DNA from: UBA830 sp036339975
GTDB lineage: Bacteria > Pseudomonadota > Alphaproteobacteria > MPNO01 > UBA830
NCBI GenBank assembly: GCA_036339975.1
Contig: JAYYZV010000020.1
Coordinates: 17,443-81,442 of the forward strand
DNA length: 64,000 bases
Direction: 5' to 3'
Shown here: positions 44,384-53,523 of the stretch, one piece after another
Position numbering within the stretch: the stretch's first letter is position 1
Layout: every line of letters begins with the position of its first letter
Notes under the pieces: model-generated
Seen by the model: only the letters and a program-made list of their open reading frames with translations
The model's database searches: none
Told to the model about the DNA's origin: nothing
Program-made: the position numbers and the translations under genes

Positions 44384-45625
44384 CTAAGCTGGTCCCTGCA
44401 CCGACCTTAGCCGTGTCAGTATCAGCATCAAAAGGCAGGCGACGCCGAACATCATGAAGAGCGACGCGTCGAAATCGCCTGTTGCGTGGGCTAGAGCGCC
44501 CATCGACATTGGGCCTAGCACGCCGCCGACCTCGCCCACCGAGAAATAAAGGCCGCTGGCGGCACCAACACGGCTGGTGTTGCCGTCGCCGCTTTCGATC
44601 AGTAGCAGAATCGAGATCGACGTCATAGCACCACGGCACATGCCCTGCAGGACTAGACCGACGGCTAGAAGCGGTCCGGATGCGGCCCACACCATTACTG
44701 TGGCGATGGCTGCGCAGATGAATAAACCAAGCAGGATAGTGAAGCGTTTGTCGGGCGTTGCCATGCGCGGAAGTGATAGCGATGCGACCATTCCAAACAG
44801 CGTCGGAATGGCGGCCCAGTATCCGGCTTCTGACGGGGTCATGCCGTAGGACCGCAGTAAATCCGGCAACCAATGGTTCATACCGTGGTTGTAAAATAGG
44901 ATGAACAGCCCCATTAATAAGACCAATCGGACAACTGGGTCGCGAACCAGTTCCATAAACACATCCGACGACCGGCGCTTTTTTTCCGCTTTCAAGCGGT
45001 CTTCCATATCGCGGCTGGCTGGGTGTGCGCTTATGCCGAGCCAGATTACGCCGACCGCGACGATAAACAGGGCATAACCCAACATTAGGTCCCGCCAGTC
45101 GCCGCCCACGGCAGGCAGGAACACACTATTTGTAAGTGCTACCGCGACGATGCCACCGGTGGCGTTACCCGTAAAATAAATGCCCATGGCGAGACCACGT
45201 TCCTTGCCGGTGAACCACAGGCTGACCACCTTCGGTGCGCCGGACGAAATCAACGGTCCTCCGAAACCGAATACCATCACCGCCAGCAACAGTGTGATAT
45301 AATCTGATGCCACGCCACGAAGTGCGACTGACGCTGCTATCACCAATACCGAGGCGAACATCATTCGCCGCGGTCCAAATCGGTCCAGCAGTCCGCCGCA
45401 TGGGACTGAGCAGAAGATATAAGTCAGCTGCCAGGCTGCCAATACCGTTCCCATCTCACCCCGGTGCATGCCCAGATCAGTCATCAGCCGGTAAACCAGC
45501 GGCGCCAACGATGCAATAGCTAGCGCAAAGGCGAAGTATAGCAGCCAAACGCCGGCCAACATCATCCAACGGAACGAGTGTGGCGGACTGGTGGTATCGT
45601 CGGGGAAATTTGGGGCGAGCGCCAT
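44384..45625 (-). CDS. MFS transporter
   Basis: A 413-residue twelve-helix MFS protein. It has the motif GLLDRFGPRRMMF between helices 2 and 3 and PTLFGMVASLSLPRMATPDKR in the second half. It resembles anion or carboxylate transporters (NarK/ACS-like). It begins 53 bases after fhs and precedes the SDR gene by 61, so co-transcription is likely. The substrate is unknown. Confidence 0.85.
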   Translation of the reverse strand: MALAPNFPDDTTSPPHSFRWMMLAGVWLLYFAFALAIASLAPLVYRLMTDLGMHRGEMGTVLAAWQLTYIFCSVPCGGLLDRFGPRRMMFASVLVIAASVALRGVASDYITLLLAVMVFGFGGPLISSGAPKVVSLWFTGKERGLAMGIYFTGNATGGIVAVALTNSVFLPAVGGDWRDLMLGYALFIVAVGVIWLGISAHPASRDMEDRLKAEKKRRSSDVFMELVRDPVVRLVLLMGLFILFYNHGMNHWLPDLLRSYGMTPSEAGYWAAIPTLFGMVASLSLPRMATPDKRFTILLGLFICAAIATVMVWAASGPLLAVGLVLQGMCRGAMTSISILLLIESGDGNTSRVGAASGLYFSVGEVGGVLGPMSMGALAHATGDFDASLFMMFGVACLLMLILTRLRSVQGPA

Positions 45626-45678
45626 GGCCTAGGGTTTAGGGGATTCAGGTCCGCGTGGGAATGATAAGAGGTGAGTTG

Positions 45679-47358
45679 TCAGAACAGGCCTTCGACGACC
45701 CCACCGTTGCTGAGGCGGATTGAGTTCGCGGCAGGTACGCGTGGCAATCCCGGCATGGTCATGATATCGCCGCAGATTGCAACGACGAATTCAGCTCCGG
45801 CTGAAAGGCGAGCTTCGCGCACCGGTACAATATGATCCGAGGGCGCTCCCTTTAGATTTGGATCGGTAGAAAAGCTATATTGTGTTTTCGCCATGCAGAC
45901 GGGGAGGTGTCCGTAGCCTTCGTCTTCCCAGCGTGATAACTGGTCCAGCAGGTTCCTATTGGCGACGGCTTCGGATGCGCGGTATATTTCCTTTGCAACC
46001 GCGTTGATTTTGTCAAACAGGCTCATTTCGTCCGGATAGATGGGTCTGAAGGCGGCTTTTCCGGTGTTGGCAATCTCGACTACCTTGTGCGCTAAGGCCT
46101 CGGTTCCGGCCGAACCATCAGCCCAGTGTGAGCATTCCACGACTTCCGCACCTGCTTCGCCGGCCGCGTCCGCGACCGCCGAGATCTCTGCGTCGGTGTC
46201 GGTCGAAAAACGGTTAACGGCGATGATCGGCGGAACACCGAATTTTTTTATGTTCTCAATATGTTGTTTCAGGTTGGCAATGCCTTCCTCCACTGCGCCG
46301 ACGTTTTCCGTACTGAGATCATCTCGCTTCATCCCACCATGCATTTTCAGGGCGCGGATGGTAGCGACGATCACGGCGGCGTCCGGTTCGAGCCCAGCCT
46401 TGCGGCACTTGATGTCAAAGAATTTTTCTGCGCCCAGATCAGCGCCGAAACCCGCTTCGGTAACCACATAGTCCGACAGGCGCAAAGCTGCCTCTGTTGC
46501 CATGACAGTATTGCAGCCATGGGCGATATTAGCGAAAGGTCCACCGTGGACGAAGGCAGGATTGTTTTCTAGCGTTTGGACTAAGTTGGGCATCAGTGCG
46601 TCTTTGAGTAGAACTGCCATCGCGCCGTCGGCCTGAAGCTGTTTGGCGGTGATGGCTTCGCGCTTGCGTGTTTGGCCGACGACAATATTGCCGAGACGTC
46701 GTTCGAGGTCGGACAGCGAATTCGCTAGGCAAAAGATAGCCATGATTTCGGAGGCGACGGTTATGTCGTATCCGGTTTCGCGAACGAATCCGTTGGCGAC
46801 CCCGCCAAGACCTACAGTAATGTTTCGGAGCGCCCGGTCGTTGATATCAACCACCCGGCGCCAAGATACGCGTCGCGAATCCAGCCGCAATTCGTTTTCC
46901 CAGTATAAATGGTTGTCGATCATCGCCGAAAGTAGGTTGTGTGCCGCCCCGATCGCATGCATGTCGCCGGTAAAGTGGAGATTGATGTCTTCCATTGGCA
47001 CTACCTGCGCGTAACCGCCGCCGGCTGCGCCGCCTTTCATTCCGAAACACGGGCCGAGCGAAGGTTCGCGCACGCAAATTGCCGCCTTTTTACCAATCCG
47101 ATTGAGTCCGTCTCCCAGCCCGACGGTTGTCGTCGTTTTGCCTTCTCCCGCAGGTGTCGGCGTGATGGCGGTGACCAAAATCAGCTTGCCGCGTGGGCGG
47201 TCCGAAATTCCTTCGAGAAATTTGTAGTCCACCTTGGCCTTGTTTAAACCGTATGGGTGCAGCGCCGCCGCCGGAATATCAAGCTTAGCGCCGATTTCTG
47301 TGATGGGTATCTGTCTAGCTGCGCGCGCGATTTCAATATCCGTGCCCTGATCGGCCAT
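45679..47358 (-). CDS. fhs: formate-tetrahydrofolate ligase
   Basis: Makes 10-formyl-THF from formate, THF and ATP. The 559-residue protein has the P-loop TPTPAGEGKTTTTVGLGDGL, SLGPCFGMKGGAAGGGYAQV, and GGPFANIAHGCNTVMAT. It is full length. In Alphaproteobacteria Fhs often serves one-carbon assimilation or handles formate from demethylation. Its location at the head of the run MFS-SDR-DMT-molybdenum hydroxylase-CoxG suggests a link to breakdown of a methylated compound, but that is inference. Confidence 0.95.
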   Translation of the reverse strand: MADQGTDIEIARAARQIPITEIGAKLDIPAAALHPYGLNKAKVDYKFLEGISDRPRGKLILVTAITPTPAGEGKTTTTVGLGDGLNRIGKKAAICVREPSLGPCFGMKGGAAGGGYAQVVPMEDINLHFTGDMHAIGAAHNLLSAMIDNHLYWENELRLDSRRVSWRRVVDINDRALRNITVGLGGVANGFVRETGYDITVASEIMAIFCLANSLSDLERRLGNIVVGQTRKREAITAKQLQADGAMAVLLKDALMPNLVQTLENNPAFVHGGPFANIAHGCNTVMATEAALRLSDYVVTEAGFGADLGAEKFFDIKCRKAGLEPDAAVIVATIRALKMHGGMKRDDLSTENVGAVEEGIANLKQHIENIKKFGVPPIIAVNRFSTDTDAEISAVADAAGEAGAEVVECSHWADGSAGTEALAHKVVEIANTGKAAFRPIYPDEMSLFDKINAVAKEIYRASEAVANRNLLDQLSRWEDEGYGHLPVCMAKTQYSFSTDPNLKGAPSDHIVPVREARLSAGAEFVVAICGDIMTMPGLPRVPAANSIRLSNGGVVEGLF

Positions 47359-47670
47359 GTTGGGGTTCCGTTTCTGAAAACAAAGACCCTTAGGTTAGGC
47401 GTGATATAAGGGAATCATCAACTGCCCCTGCAGACTGTCAGGCTTAGAAAAGGGAGACTAGAACCTCAACTTTCACGGTTCTGGTGACGGCGATGGCTTC
47501 CAAAGTATTTAAGGTTGTTCCGTGGCCGCGGGTTGTAACGTTGTCACGGGGCTTTCAATGACCCTCGTTGACCACCCTGGGTGCCTCAAATTCTTATGTG
47601 CAGGGCAATACGAATGTTTGAACGAACCCTGTATTTAGAATTCAGTGTATCCAGACTGACGCTACTTTGG
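47359..47670. other. intergenic leader upstream of fhs
   Basis: There are 312 bases without a gene between the flavoprotein 3' end and fhs, both on the minus strand. A hairpin CCCTTA/TAAGGG (47388-47412) lies in the likely fhs leader just upstream of its ribosome site. I checked for a known riboswitch pattern and did not recognise one. The rest shows no clear structure. Confidence 0.45.
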
Positions 47671-49149
47671 TCACGTGTTCTTTGCTATTGATTCGGCGGC
47701 GTGACGTCCCGCGATACGGCCCGAGGTAAAAGCCCAGCCGATGTGGTGGCCATGGCCTTTAAGCATCAGTCCACCCTGTCCGGCGGAGCCTGCAGCCCAT
47801 ATATTGTGGACAGGGTGGTCCCCGTGACCCAGTAGGCGAAGGTCCTTATCGACAGCAAGCCCCCCATCCGTGAGCACAATGTAGCTCTTGGCCGGGCCCA
47901 GCGCATAAAACGGCGGTATAGCAAGCGGCGCCGGGATGTCTCCGTCGTTGTGTGCCGACACGGCCTTTCTCAGAGATGCCGGATCCATCCCAAGGTTTTT
48001 GGCCAACTCTGCAACGCTGTTGCCGCGATAAAAAAGGTCAGGGCGTGTTTTCCGGAAATCGGCGAAATACGCATATGAAACCCCCGGCGCGGTGGCGATG
48101 AAGTGGGGCCATTTCGAATATCGCGCTGCTAGAGCCGAATCCAGGACGACATATCCAATCTTGTCGGCGCACTCTGCAATTTTATGCCCTAGCGAGGCTG
48201 ACGGCGCGGTTATCCGTGCGCCATATTTGTCAACCAGAAGGGCGCCATTGCGAAAAAGATCGAGCTCCGGCGCCATGGAAGTTGTGGTGAAGCGAAGTAT
48301 AAAGGGTCGCAGCAGCCAGCCGGGCGCGTATTTCAGTCCTAGCTTCATTATCCGGGTAACCAACCGCGACGGAGGTAGGCGTCGGTCGATGGTTTCCCGG
48401 GGTGGAGGCACAAACCGGAGGTTGGGTCCCGACAGAACATCGCCATTGAGAACGCGGGCGCCCAGCATAAACGCCATTTCGTGGCCGTCGCCGGTCGCGG
48501 TCGGGTTCATCGCCTCCACCCGCGAAACTGCCTCCGAGATATACTTTGCCTTCAGATCCGAGTTTGCCGCGTAATCGCCGCTAGCGAGGACGGTGGCGCG
48601 CGCTGCGATTTTCATCTCTCCATCGAATGAACGGCATGTAATGCCGGTGACGGCGCCCTGTTCTATCAGGAACCTTTCTGCCTTTACGTTGCATCTGATA
48701 TCGACGCCGATTCGTTTGGCGTGTTTGCTCAACACTATAATGTAGGCTCGGGAGTTCGGCAGCACGTTGTGCATACGAGGTTGAGTGTGCGGTGGTTCGG
48801 GCATCGGGCCGTAAAACTCGACGCCCATCGACATTAACCATTTCAAGGTGTCACTAGCGTTATCGACGAACAGCCGTCGCAGTTCCGGATTATCCCGGTC
48901 TGCGTCCTTACCTGAAAATTTAGGCATATCACTAAAATGGGCGTCTGGGTTGTCAATGATTCCGGCGGCCAATTGTTGTGGGGTCTGGGTTGCCGTAAAC
49001 GAACCTATCGACCAAGAGGTGGTACCGCCGGGGGATTCGTTCTTTTCGATTAGGATGACGCTGGCACCCAACGTGCGCGCTTCGATCGCAGCCGCTAGAC
49101 CGGCCCCGCCGGCCCCTATGACTAGAACATCGCATGTTTCCGTCTTCAC
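47671..49149 (-). CDS. FAD-dependent oxidoreductase (KstD/fumarate reductase flavoprotein-like)
   Basis: A 492-residue flavoprotein. It has DVLVIGAGGAGLAAAIEAR for FAD binding, ESPGGTTSWSIGSF, a middle substrate domain with AARYSKWPHF and C-terminal GGLMLKGHGHHIGWAFTSGRIAGRHAAES. It resembles 3-ketosteroid delta-1-dehydrogenase and soluble fumarate reductase-type proteins. The GTG at 49149 with an AAAGGA site is chosen; a TTG at 49170 is less well placed. There is no obvious electron partner next to it. It diverges from the MscS-like gene. Confidence 0.85.
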   Translation of the reverse strand: MKTETCDVLVIGAGGAGLAAAIEARTLGASVILIEKNESPGGTTSWSIGSFTATQTPQQLAAGIIDNPDAHFSDMPKFSGKDADRDNPELRRLFVDNASDTLKWLMSMGVEFYGPMPEPPHTQPRMHNVLPNSRAYIIVLSKHAKRIGVDIRCNVKAERFLIEQGAVTGITCRSFDGEMKIAARATVLASGDYAANSDLKAKYISEAVSRVEAMNPTATGDGHEMAFMLGARVLNGDVLSGPNLRFVPPPRETIDRRLPPSRLVTRIMKLGLKYAPGWLLRPFILRFTTTSMAPELDLFRNGALLVDKYGARITAPSASLGHKIAECADKIGYVVLDSALAARYSKWPHFIATAPGVSYAYFADFRKTRPDLFYRGNSVAELAKNLGMDPASLRKAVSAHNDGDIPAPLAIPPFYALGPAKSYIVLTDGGLAVDKDLRLLGHGDHPVHNIWAAGSAGQGGLMLKGHGHHIGWAFTSGRIAGRHAAESIAKNT

Positions 49150-49243
49150 ACCATCATCCTTTCCCACCAAAGCAGGACCTAAACTGTGTGACTTCCCGCC
49201 CTCGAGCCGATAAATTCACCATGACTGTTAACATGTATTATCC

Positions 49244-51613
49244 ATGATCCTGAATTCTCGCACATATCTAAAATTCGTAGCGACCGCGCTGCTAATTTTT
49301 CTATCCGCCGCGTTGCAACACGCGATCGCGCAGGAGCCTGAGGCGGCTGCGGTGAAGCAGGTGCAGGGTGAAGCTCTACAAAACTCCGTTGCCAAACACC
49401 AAGAGATGGCAAAACGATTGGCGCTCGAAGAATCAGGGGTTAGCGTAGACGATGTTGAAGACTTGATCGGCACGCTGGAAGACCCCGATGCGCGCGGTCG
49501 GCTGCTCAGCCAATTGAAAACACTGAAAGCGAGTGTTGACTCCAAACCGCCTCCGGCAGTCAAACAGCCTAGTCGGTTCGGCGGCCAGATTGTCGAAATT
49601 CTGTCGGAACGGATTGACCGGGTCAGCGAAGAGCTCGCTATCGGGGCTGCGGTTCTTCTAGACGCGCCGAGGCTCGTCGACTGGTTTCATCGTCAGATTT
49701 CGGTTTCGGAAAGCCGGCAGATCTGGGTCGAGGTGCTATGGAAAGTCTTGGCGGTGCTGGGCGCTGGTTTTTTTGCGGGATGGACGGTCAGACTCTTGCT
49801 TGCCAGAACCCGCACCGCGATCGAAGGCAGGGACCGTGAATCCATCTGGATTCGGCTTCCGTTTTTGTTCGCGCGGACATTGGTAGATATTGTGCCGATC
49901 GCTGCGTTCGCGGTGGTTGCTTATCTGGTGCTGCCGCTTCTCCATCCGGGTGAGATTACGCGCCTGGTGGCTATATCGCTTGTGAATGCGAGCGTTATCG
50001 CGCGGGCGATCATGGCATCGGCGCGTATGTTCTTTGTACCACGCGCGACTAATCTGCGGGTTCTGCAGATCGGCGACGAAAGCGCCAACTATATCGTACT
50101 GTGGATCCGTCGCCTAACCAACCTTACAGTATACGGCTACTTTCTAGCCGAAGCTGGCCTCCTGCTGGGTCTGTCGCAGGGCGGTTACCTCGCACTGATG
50201 AAGATCGTCGGATTGTTGACGACGTTGCTGCTGATCATCTTCATCCTGCAAAACCGCCGGGTCGTCGCTGGCTGGGTGAGCGGGCCGGAATCCTCTGGTT
50301 TTCCCGGCCTTCAGTTGCTGCGCCGCCGCCTAGGAGATGTTTGGCACGTACTTAGCATCATCTATCTCGTCGCTGTTTATATTGTCTGGGCACTTGAGGT
50401 TTCGGGCGGTTTCGATGTTGTTTTCCGGGCGACCGCGTTTAGCATCGTAATCCTGTTAGCGGCAAAAATGCTGATGATTGGGTCGCATCACGCGGTGCAA
50501 AAGGGGTTTGGTGTGCGTAGGGAAGTGATTGCGCAGTACCCAGGACTGGCGCAACGCGCAAACCGATATTTTGCGATCCTAAACGTAGTGATCACCGCTG
50601 CCATCGCGATCGTCGCGGTGTTCGCAATCCTACAAGCCTGGGGCGTTGATTCCTTTGCCTGGGTGGGGACGGAGACCGGGCGTCGTGTCATTGGAAGCGC
50701 AATATCCAGCCTGTTCGTGATCGTGATCGCGGTGGTATTCTGGGAGATGATCTCGTCCGTGATTGAGCGTTATCTGGCGCGCAGCGACGAGGGAGAGTTA
50801 GAACTCAGCGCCCGGGCGAAAACCCTGCTGCCTCTTCTGCGCAGGGCACTGCTGGTCGTCGTTTCGACCGTCGTTAGTTTTATCGTTCTGTCCGAAATTG
50901 GGGTCAACATCGGCCCGCTGCTGGCTGGGGCTGGCGTGATCGGTCTGGCCGTCGGGTTCGGGTCCCAGACTTTAGTAAAGGATGTGATTACTGGCGTGTT
51001 CATTCTCGCCGAAGACCAGTTCGCCGTCGGCGATGTGGTGTGTGTAAACGAAAAATCGGGCGTGGTTGAGGAAATTACGATACGCACAATTCGATTTCGG
51101 GACCTCGGCGGCAATGTCCACATGATCCCGTTTAGTTCGGTCGGTATGGTCGAGAACATGACCAAAGATTTTTCGCGTTATGTGTTTGATGTCGGGATCG
51201 CCTACCGGGAGGATGTGGACGAAGTTATCGAAGTTTTGCGTGTTCTCGGGGCCGAGATGCAGGAAGACGACTATTACGGCCCCTTAATTAACCAGCCGAT
51301 TGAGATCATGGGGCTCGACAAGTTCGCTGACTCGGCGGTAGTGGTCCGCGCGCGGCTTACCACAAAACCGATTAAGCAGTGGGAAGTTGGCCGTGAATTC
51401 AATCGCCGTATGAAACGAAAATTTGACAACCTGGGAATTGAGATTCCGTTTCCACATCAGACCATCTATTTTGGGGAAGATAAATCTGGCGGCGCCCCAA
51501 CCGGTTATATCGAAGTGCGCGATCGCCGGGACAAGATAAAAGACCCGCCGAAGCAGTCTGTCCGTTCGGTCCGCACCGACAGTGTCGATAACGTGTCCGA
51601 TGACGGCGAATAG
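49244..51613 (+). CDS. large MscS-family mechanosensitive channel
   Basis: A 789-residue protein. A signal peptide (LLIFLSAALQHAIAQ) leads into a ~100-residue periplasmic segment, then several membrane helices. The C-terminal MscS core includes the pore stretch GAGVIGLAVGFGSQTLVKDVITGVFIL, the beta domain VGDVVCVNEKSGVVEEITIRTI and PFSSVGMVENM. It belongs to the long MscK/YbdG-like group. Such channels release solutes during hypo-osmotic shock. An ABC-2 permease gene follows after six bases. Confidence 0.92.
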   Translation: MILNSRTYLKFVATALLIFLSAALQHAIAQEPEAAAVKQVQGEALQNSVAKHQEMAKRLALEESGVSVDDVEDLIGTLEDPDARGRLLSQLKTLKASVDSKPPPAVKQPSRFGGQIVEILSERIDRVSEELAIGAAVLLDAPRLVDWFHRQISVSESRQIWVEVLWKVLAVLGAGFFAGWTVRLLLARTRTAIEGRDRESIWIRLPFLFARTLVDIVPIAAFAVVAYLVLPLLHPGEITRLVAISLVNASVIARAIMASARMFFVPRATNLRVLQIGDESANYIVLWIRRLTNLTVYGYFLAEAGLLLGLSQGGYLALMKIVGLLTTLLLIIFILQNRRVVAGWVSGPESSGFPGLQLLRRRLGDVWHVLSIIYLVAVYIVWALEVSGGFDVVFRATAFSIVILLAAKMLMIGSHHAVQKGFGVRREVIAQYPGLAQRANRYFAILNVVITAAIAIVAVFAILQAWGVDSFAWVGTETGRRVIGSAISSLFVIVIAVVFWEMISSVIERYLARSDEGELELSARAKTLLPLLRRALLVVVSTVVSFIVLSEIGVNIGPLLAGAGVIGLAVGFGSQTLVKDVITGVFILAEDQFAVGDVVCVNEKSGVVEEITIRTIRFRDLGGNVHMIPFSSVGMVENMTKDFSRYVFDVGIAYREDVDEVIEVLRVLGAEMQEDDYYGPLINQPIEIMGLDKFADSAVVVRARLTTKPIKQWEVGREFNRRMKRKFDNLGIEIPFPHQTIYFGEDKSGGAPTGYIEVRDRRDKIKDPPKQSVRSVRTDSVDNVSDDGE

Positions 51614-51619
51614 GGCGGC

Positions 51620-52411
51620 GTGAGTTCGTTTTCCCGAGATATGGGCCGCGTTAACTGGATTGGCCTGTGGACTCACTATTCGAAAGAAGTGCAACGGTTC
51701 TGGAAGGTTGCCTTCCAGACGCTGATTGCGCCCATGGTCACGACCGTATTGTTCCTCGCCGTCTTCACGCTAGCGCTTGGCCGCGCGGTTGAAACGGTAA
51801 AGGGCGTGCCGTTTGAGGTGTTTCTCGCGCCCGGTCTGATCGTGTTTGCCATCATACAAAACTCCTTTGCCAACACGTCATCGTCTATGCTGATACTAAA
51901 AATACAGGGAAGTATCGTCGACTTGCTGATGCCGCCGCTGGCGGCGGGCGAATTAGTGCTAGGGTTTATCGCCGGTAGCGTGACACGTGGCGTGATTGTT
52001 GGAACGCTTGTCGGTGCCGTTATGTGGCTGTTTACCGATCTGGAGATCGTTAATCCATGGATTGTCATTTTCCACGGCGTGGGCGCGTCGATAATGCTGT
52101 CTTTGATCGGGTTGATCACCGCGATCTGGGCAGACAAATACGATAACGTCGCCTCCATAACCAACTTCGTAATCACGCCACTTTCGTTCTTGTCGGGCAC
52201 GTTCTATTCGATAGACCGTCTGCCAGACATCTGGCACACCGTTGCGCAGTTCAATCCGTTTTTTTACATGATTGACGGTTTCCGATCCGGCTTTATCGGC
52301 ACGTCGGACGCGCCGGTCTGGACGGGTATCGTCGTCATCACGTTTTTAAATTTGTTCCTGTGGGTGATATGTCATCAACTGTTTGCACGGGGCTGGAAAT
52401 TGAAGGATTGA
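51620..52411 (+). CDS. ABC-2 type transporter permease
   Basis: A 263-residue inner membrane protein with six hydrophobic helices. It has an ABC-2 core (PLSFLSGTFYSIDRLPDIWHTV) like YadH/NodJ permeases. The start is GTG at 51620, six bases after the mscS stop. No ATP-binding gene lies on either side, although these permeases normally pair with one. The ATPase may be encoded elsewhere in the genome, or it may be lost here. Confidence 0.85.
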   Translation: MSSFSRDMGRVNWIGLWTHYSKEVQRFWKVAFQTLIAPMVTTVLFLAVFTLALGRAVETVKGVPFEVFLAPGLIVFAIIQNSFANTSSSMLILKIQGSIVDLLMPPLAAGELVLGFIAGSVTRGVIVGTLVGAVMWLFTDLEIVNPWIVIFHGVGASIMLSLIGLITAIWADKYDNVASITNFVITPLSFLSGTFYSIDRLPDIWHTVAQFNPFFYMIDGFRSGFIGTSDAPVWTGIVVITFLNLFLWVICHQLFARGWKLKD

Positions 52412-52462
52412 TCCGCCGCCGCATTATCTAACCTGCCCCTGTTTATTAATTATTAATTTGTA

Positions 52463-52501
52463 CAGAGTTATGGCCGTCGCCCCAGAGTTATGGCCGTCGC
52501 C
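52463..52501. repeat. 19-bp tandem direct repeat (period 20)
   Basis: CAGAGTTATGGCCGTCGCC occurs at 52463-52481 and 52483-52501 without mismatch. The second copy contains the last four codons and stop of the minus-strand gene 52488-52931; the first copy lies just past that stop. It looks like a recent 20-bp tandem duplication of a gene end. Confidence 0.9.
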
Positions 52502-52931
52502 AATGAACCCAGGCGTTGACGATAGTGCCGTCTGGCCATTCTCGGGACAGCAGCAATTTCATCTCGCCGCCGGGCATAAGTTTGATGCCACGCGACTGTT
52601 CTCCGCCTACCCATCCGGGGTTGAGTGCGAACTCCACCTTTGTGATCAAGGTATCGTTTTCCACCCGCCACCGACCACCGTAAGAGATATATGTATCGTA
52701 TGCGGCTAGCCGGTGGGCGTCCGGCGCATCCGTGTGCCACGCTGGATTTCCAGGTAGTGGGGGGCGTCCGCCGTGACAGAGCGAAGCGTTCATCCATCCG
52801 TCCGGTGAAATAATGACCATTCCTCGTGGATCGTCGCCGTACCGTTCGAGAGCAATCTGCTGGTCGTTTGGGTCATCGTTGCCGCGCGCCACCACCAGCC
52901 AAGTGCCGGTAATGTCATGATCGGTGATCAT
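52488..52931 (-). CDS. lipocalin-like domain protein
   Basis: A 147-residue protein starting at the ATG at 52931 after a GGAGA site. ITGTWLVVAR at the N-terminus, GMVIISPDGWMNASLCHGGRPPLPG, YISYGGRWRVENDTLITKV and MKLLLSREWPDG fit the lipocalin-5-like domain found beside catabolic genes. It overlaps the RidA-like gene by four bases, so they are coupled. Its last codons are part of a tandem repeat. No enzymatic residues can be named. Confidence 0.7.
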   Translation of the reverse strand: MITDHDITGTWLVVARGNDDPNDQQIALERYGDDPRGMVIISPDGWMNASLCHGGRPPLPGNPAWHTDAPDAHRLAAYDTYISYGGRWRVENDTLITKVEFALNPGWVGGEQSRGIKLMPGGEMKLLLSREWPDGTIVNAWVHWRRP

Positions 52932-53431
52932 TGGTTTTCTCCGGTTTCGAACGAGCATTTCCTCAACTTGGCGACCAGATCAATCATTACCGGCGCATTT
53001 TGGGGCAGACGCATCATGCCAAGGACGCTTCTGGGGTGACGGCCGTCGTTGCCGAACGCCGTTATGAAGACCTTCGATGCTTGGTCGGCGACCCGTGACA
53101 TGCCGTCGAAATCTGGAGTGCAGGCGATATAACATTTTAACTGGAGAACGCCGGCCACCTGATCCAGATCGCCTTCTGCGGCTACGCGCAGCCAGTTAAG
53201 CGCTTGTAGCGCGCAGATCTGCATCTGGCGGCACGCCTCCTCTTCCGCTACTTCAGCACTGACTCGACCAAGGCTCTGTACCGCGCCGGTTTCCTTGGCG
53301 AGCGTGCCCGCTAGATAGACTGTATCTCCGCTGCGTTTGAAAGGGTCGTAGTCGTATGCCGGGCCTTCGGGTGGCGGCAGGGACAAGCCGATGGCGGCCA
53401 GGCGGTTTTCGGTCTGGCTGGTATGTATCAT
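52928..53431 (-). CDS. RidA/YjgF-family protein
   Basis: A 167-residue member of the Rid family, which hydrolyses reactive enamine or imine intermediates. The ATG at 53431, with a GGAG site, is preferred over longer starts. YDPFKRSGDTVYLAGTLAKETGAVQSLGRVS and GNDGRHPRSVLGMMRLPQNAPVMIDLVA match the family; Arg in HPRSV corresponds to the conserved substrate Arg. It is somewhat longer than the 130-residue norm. It is translated with the lipocalin-like gene. Confidence 0.85.
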   Translation of the reverse strand: MIHTSQTENRLAAIGLSLPPPEGPAYDYDPFKRSGDTVYLAGTLAKETGAVQSLGRVSAEVAEEEACRQMQICALQALNWLRVAAEGDLDQVAGVLQLKCYIACTPDFDGMSRVADQASKVFITAFGNDGRHPRSVLGMMRLPQNAPVMIDLVAKLRKCSFETGENQ

Positions 53432-53523
53432 GGGTGCTCCGTATTTTGTCATTCTGCACCCTAGCAGGATTGGCGGCAGCATGCGTATAGTCTGCGGCAT
53501 AATCCACCGAACCGGGACCTCCG

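Noticed and set aside
47359..47670. Possible riboswitch before fhs
   Set aside because: Only a simple hairpin was seen; no known aptamer consensus matched.
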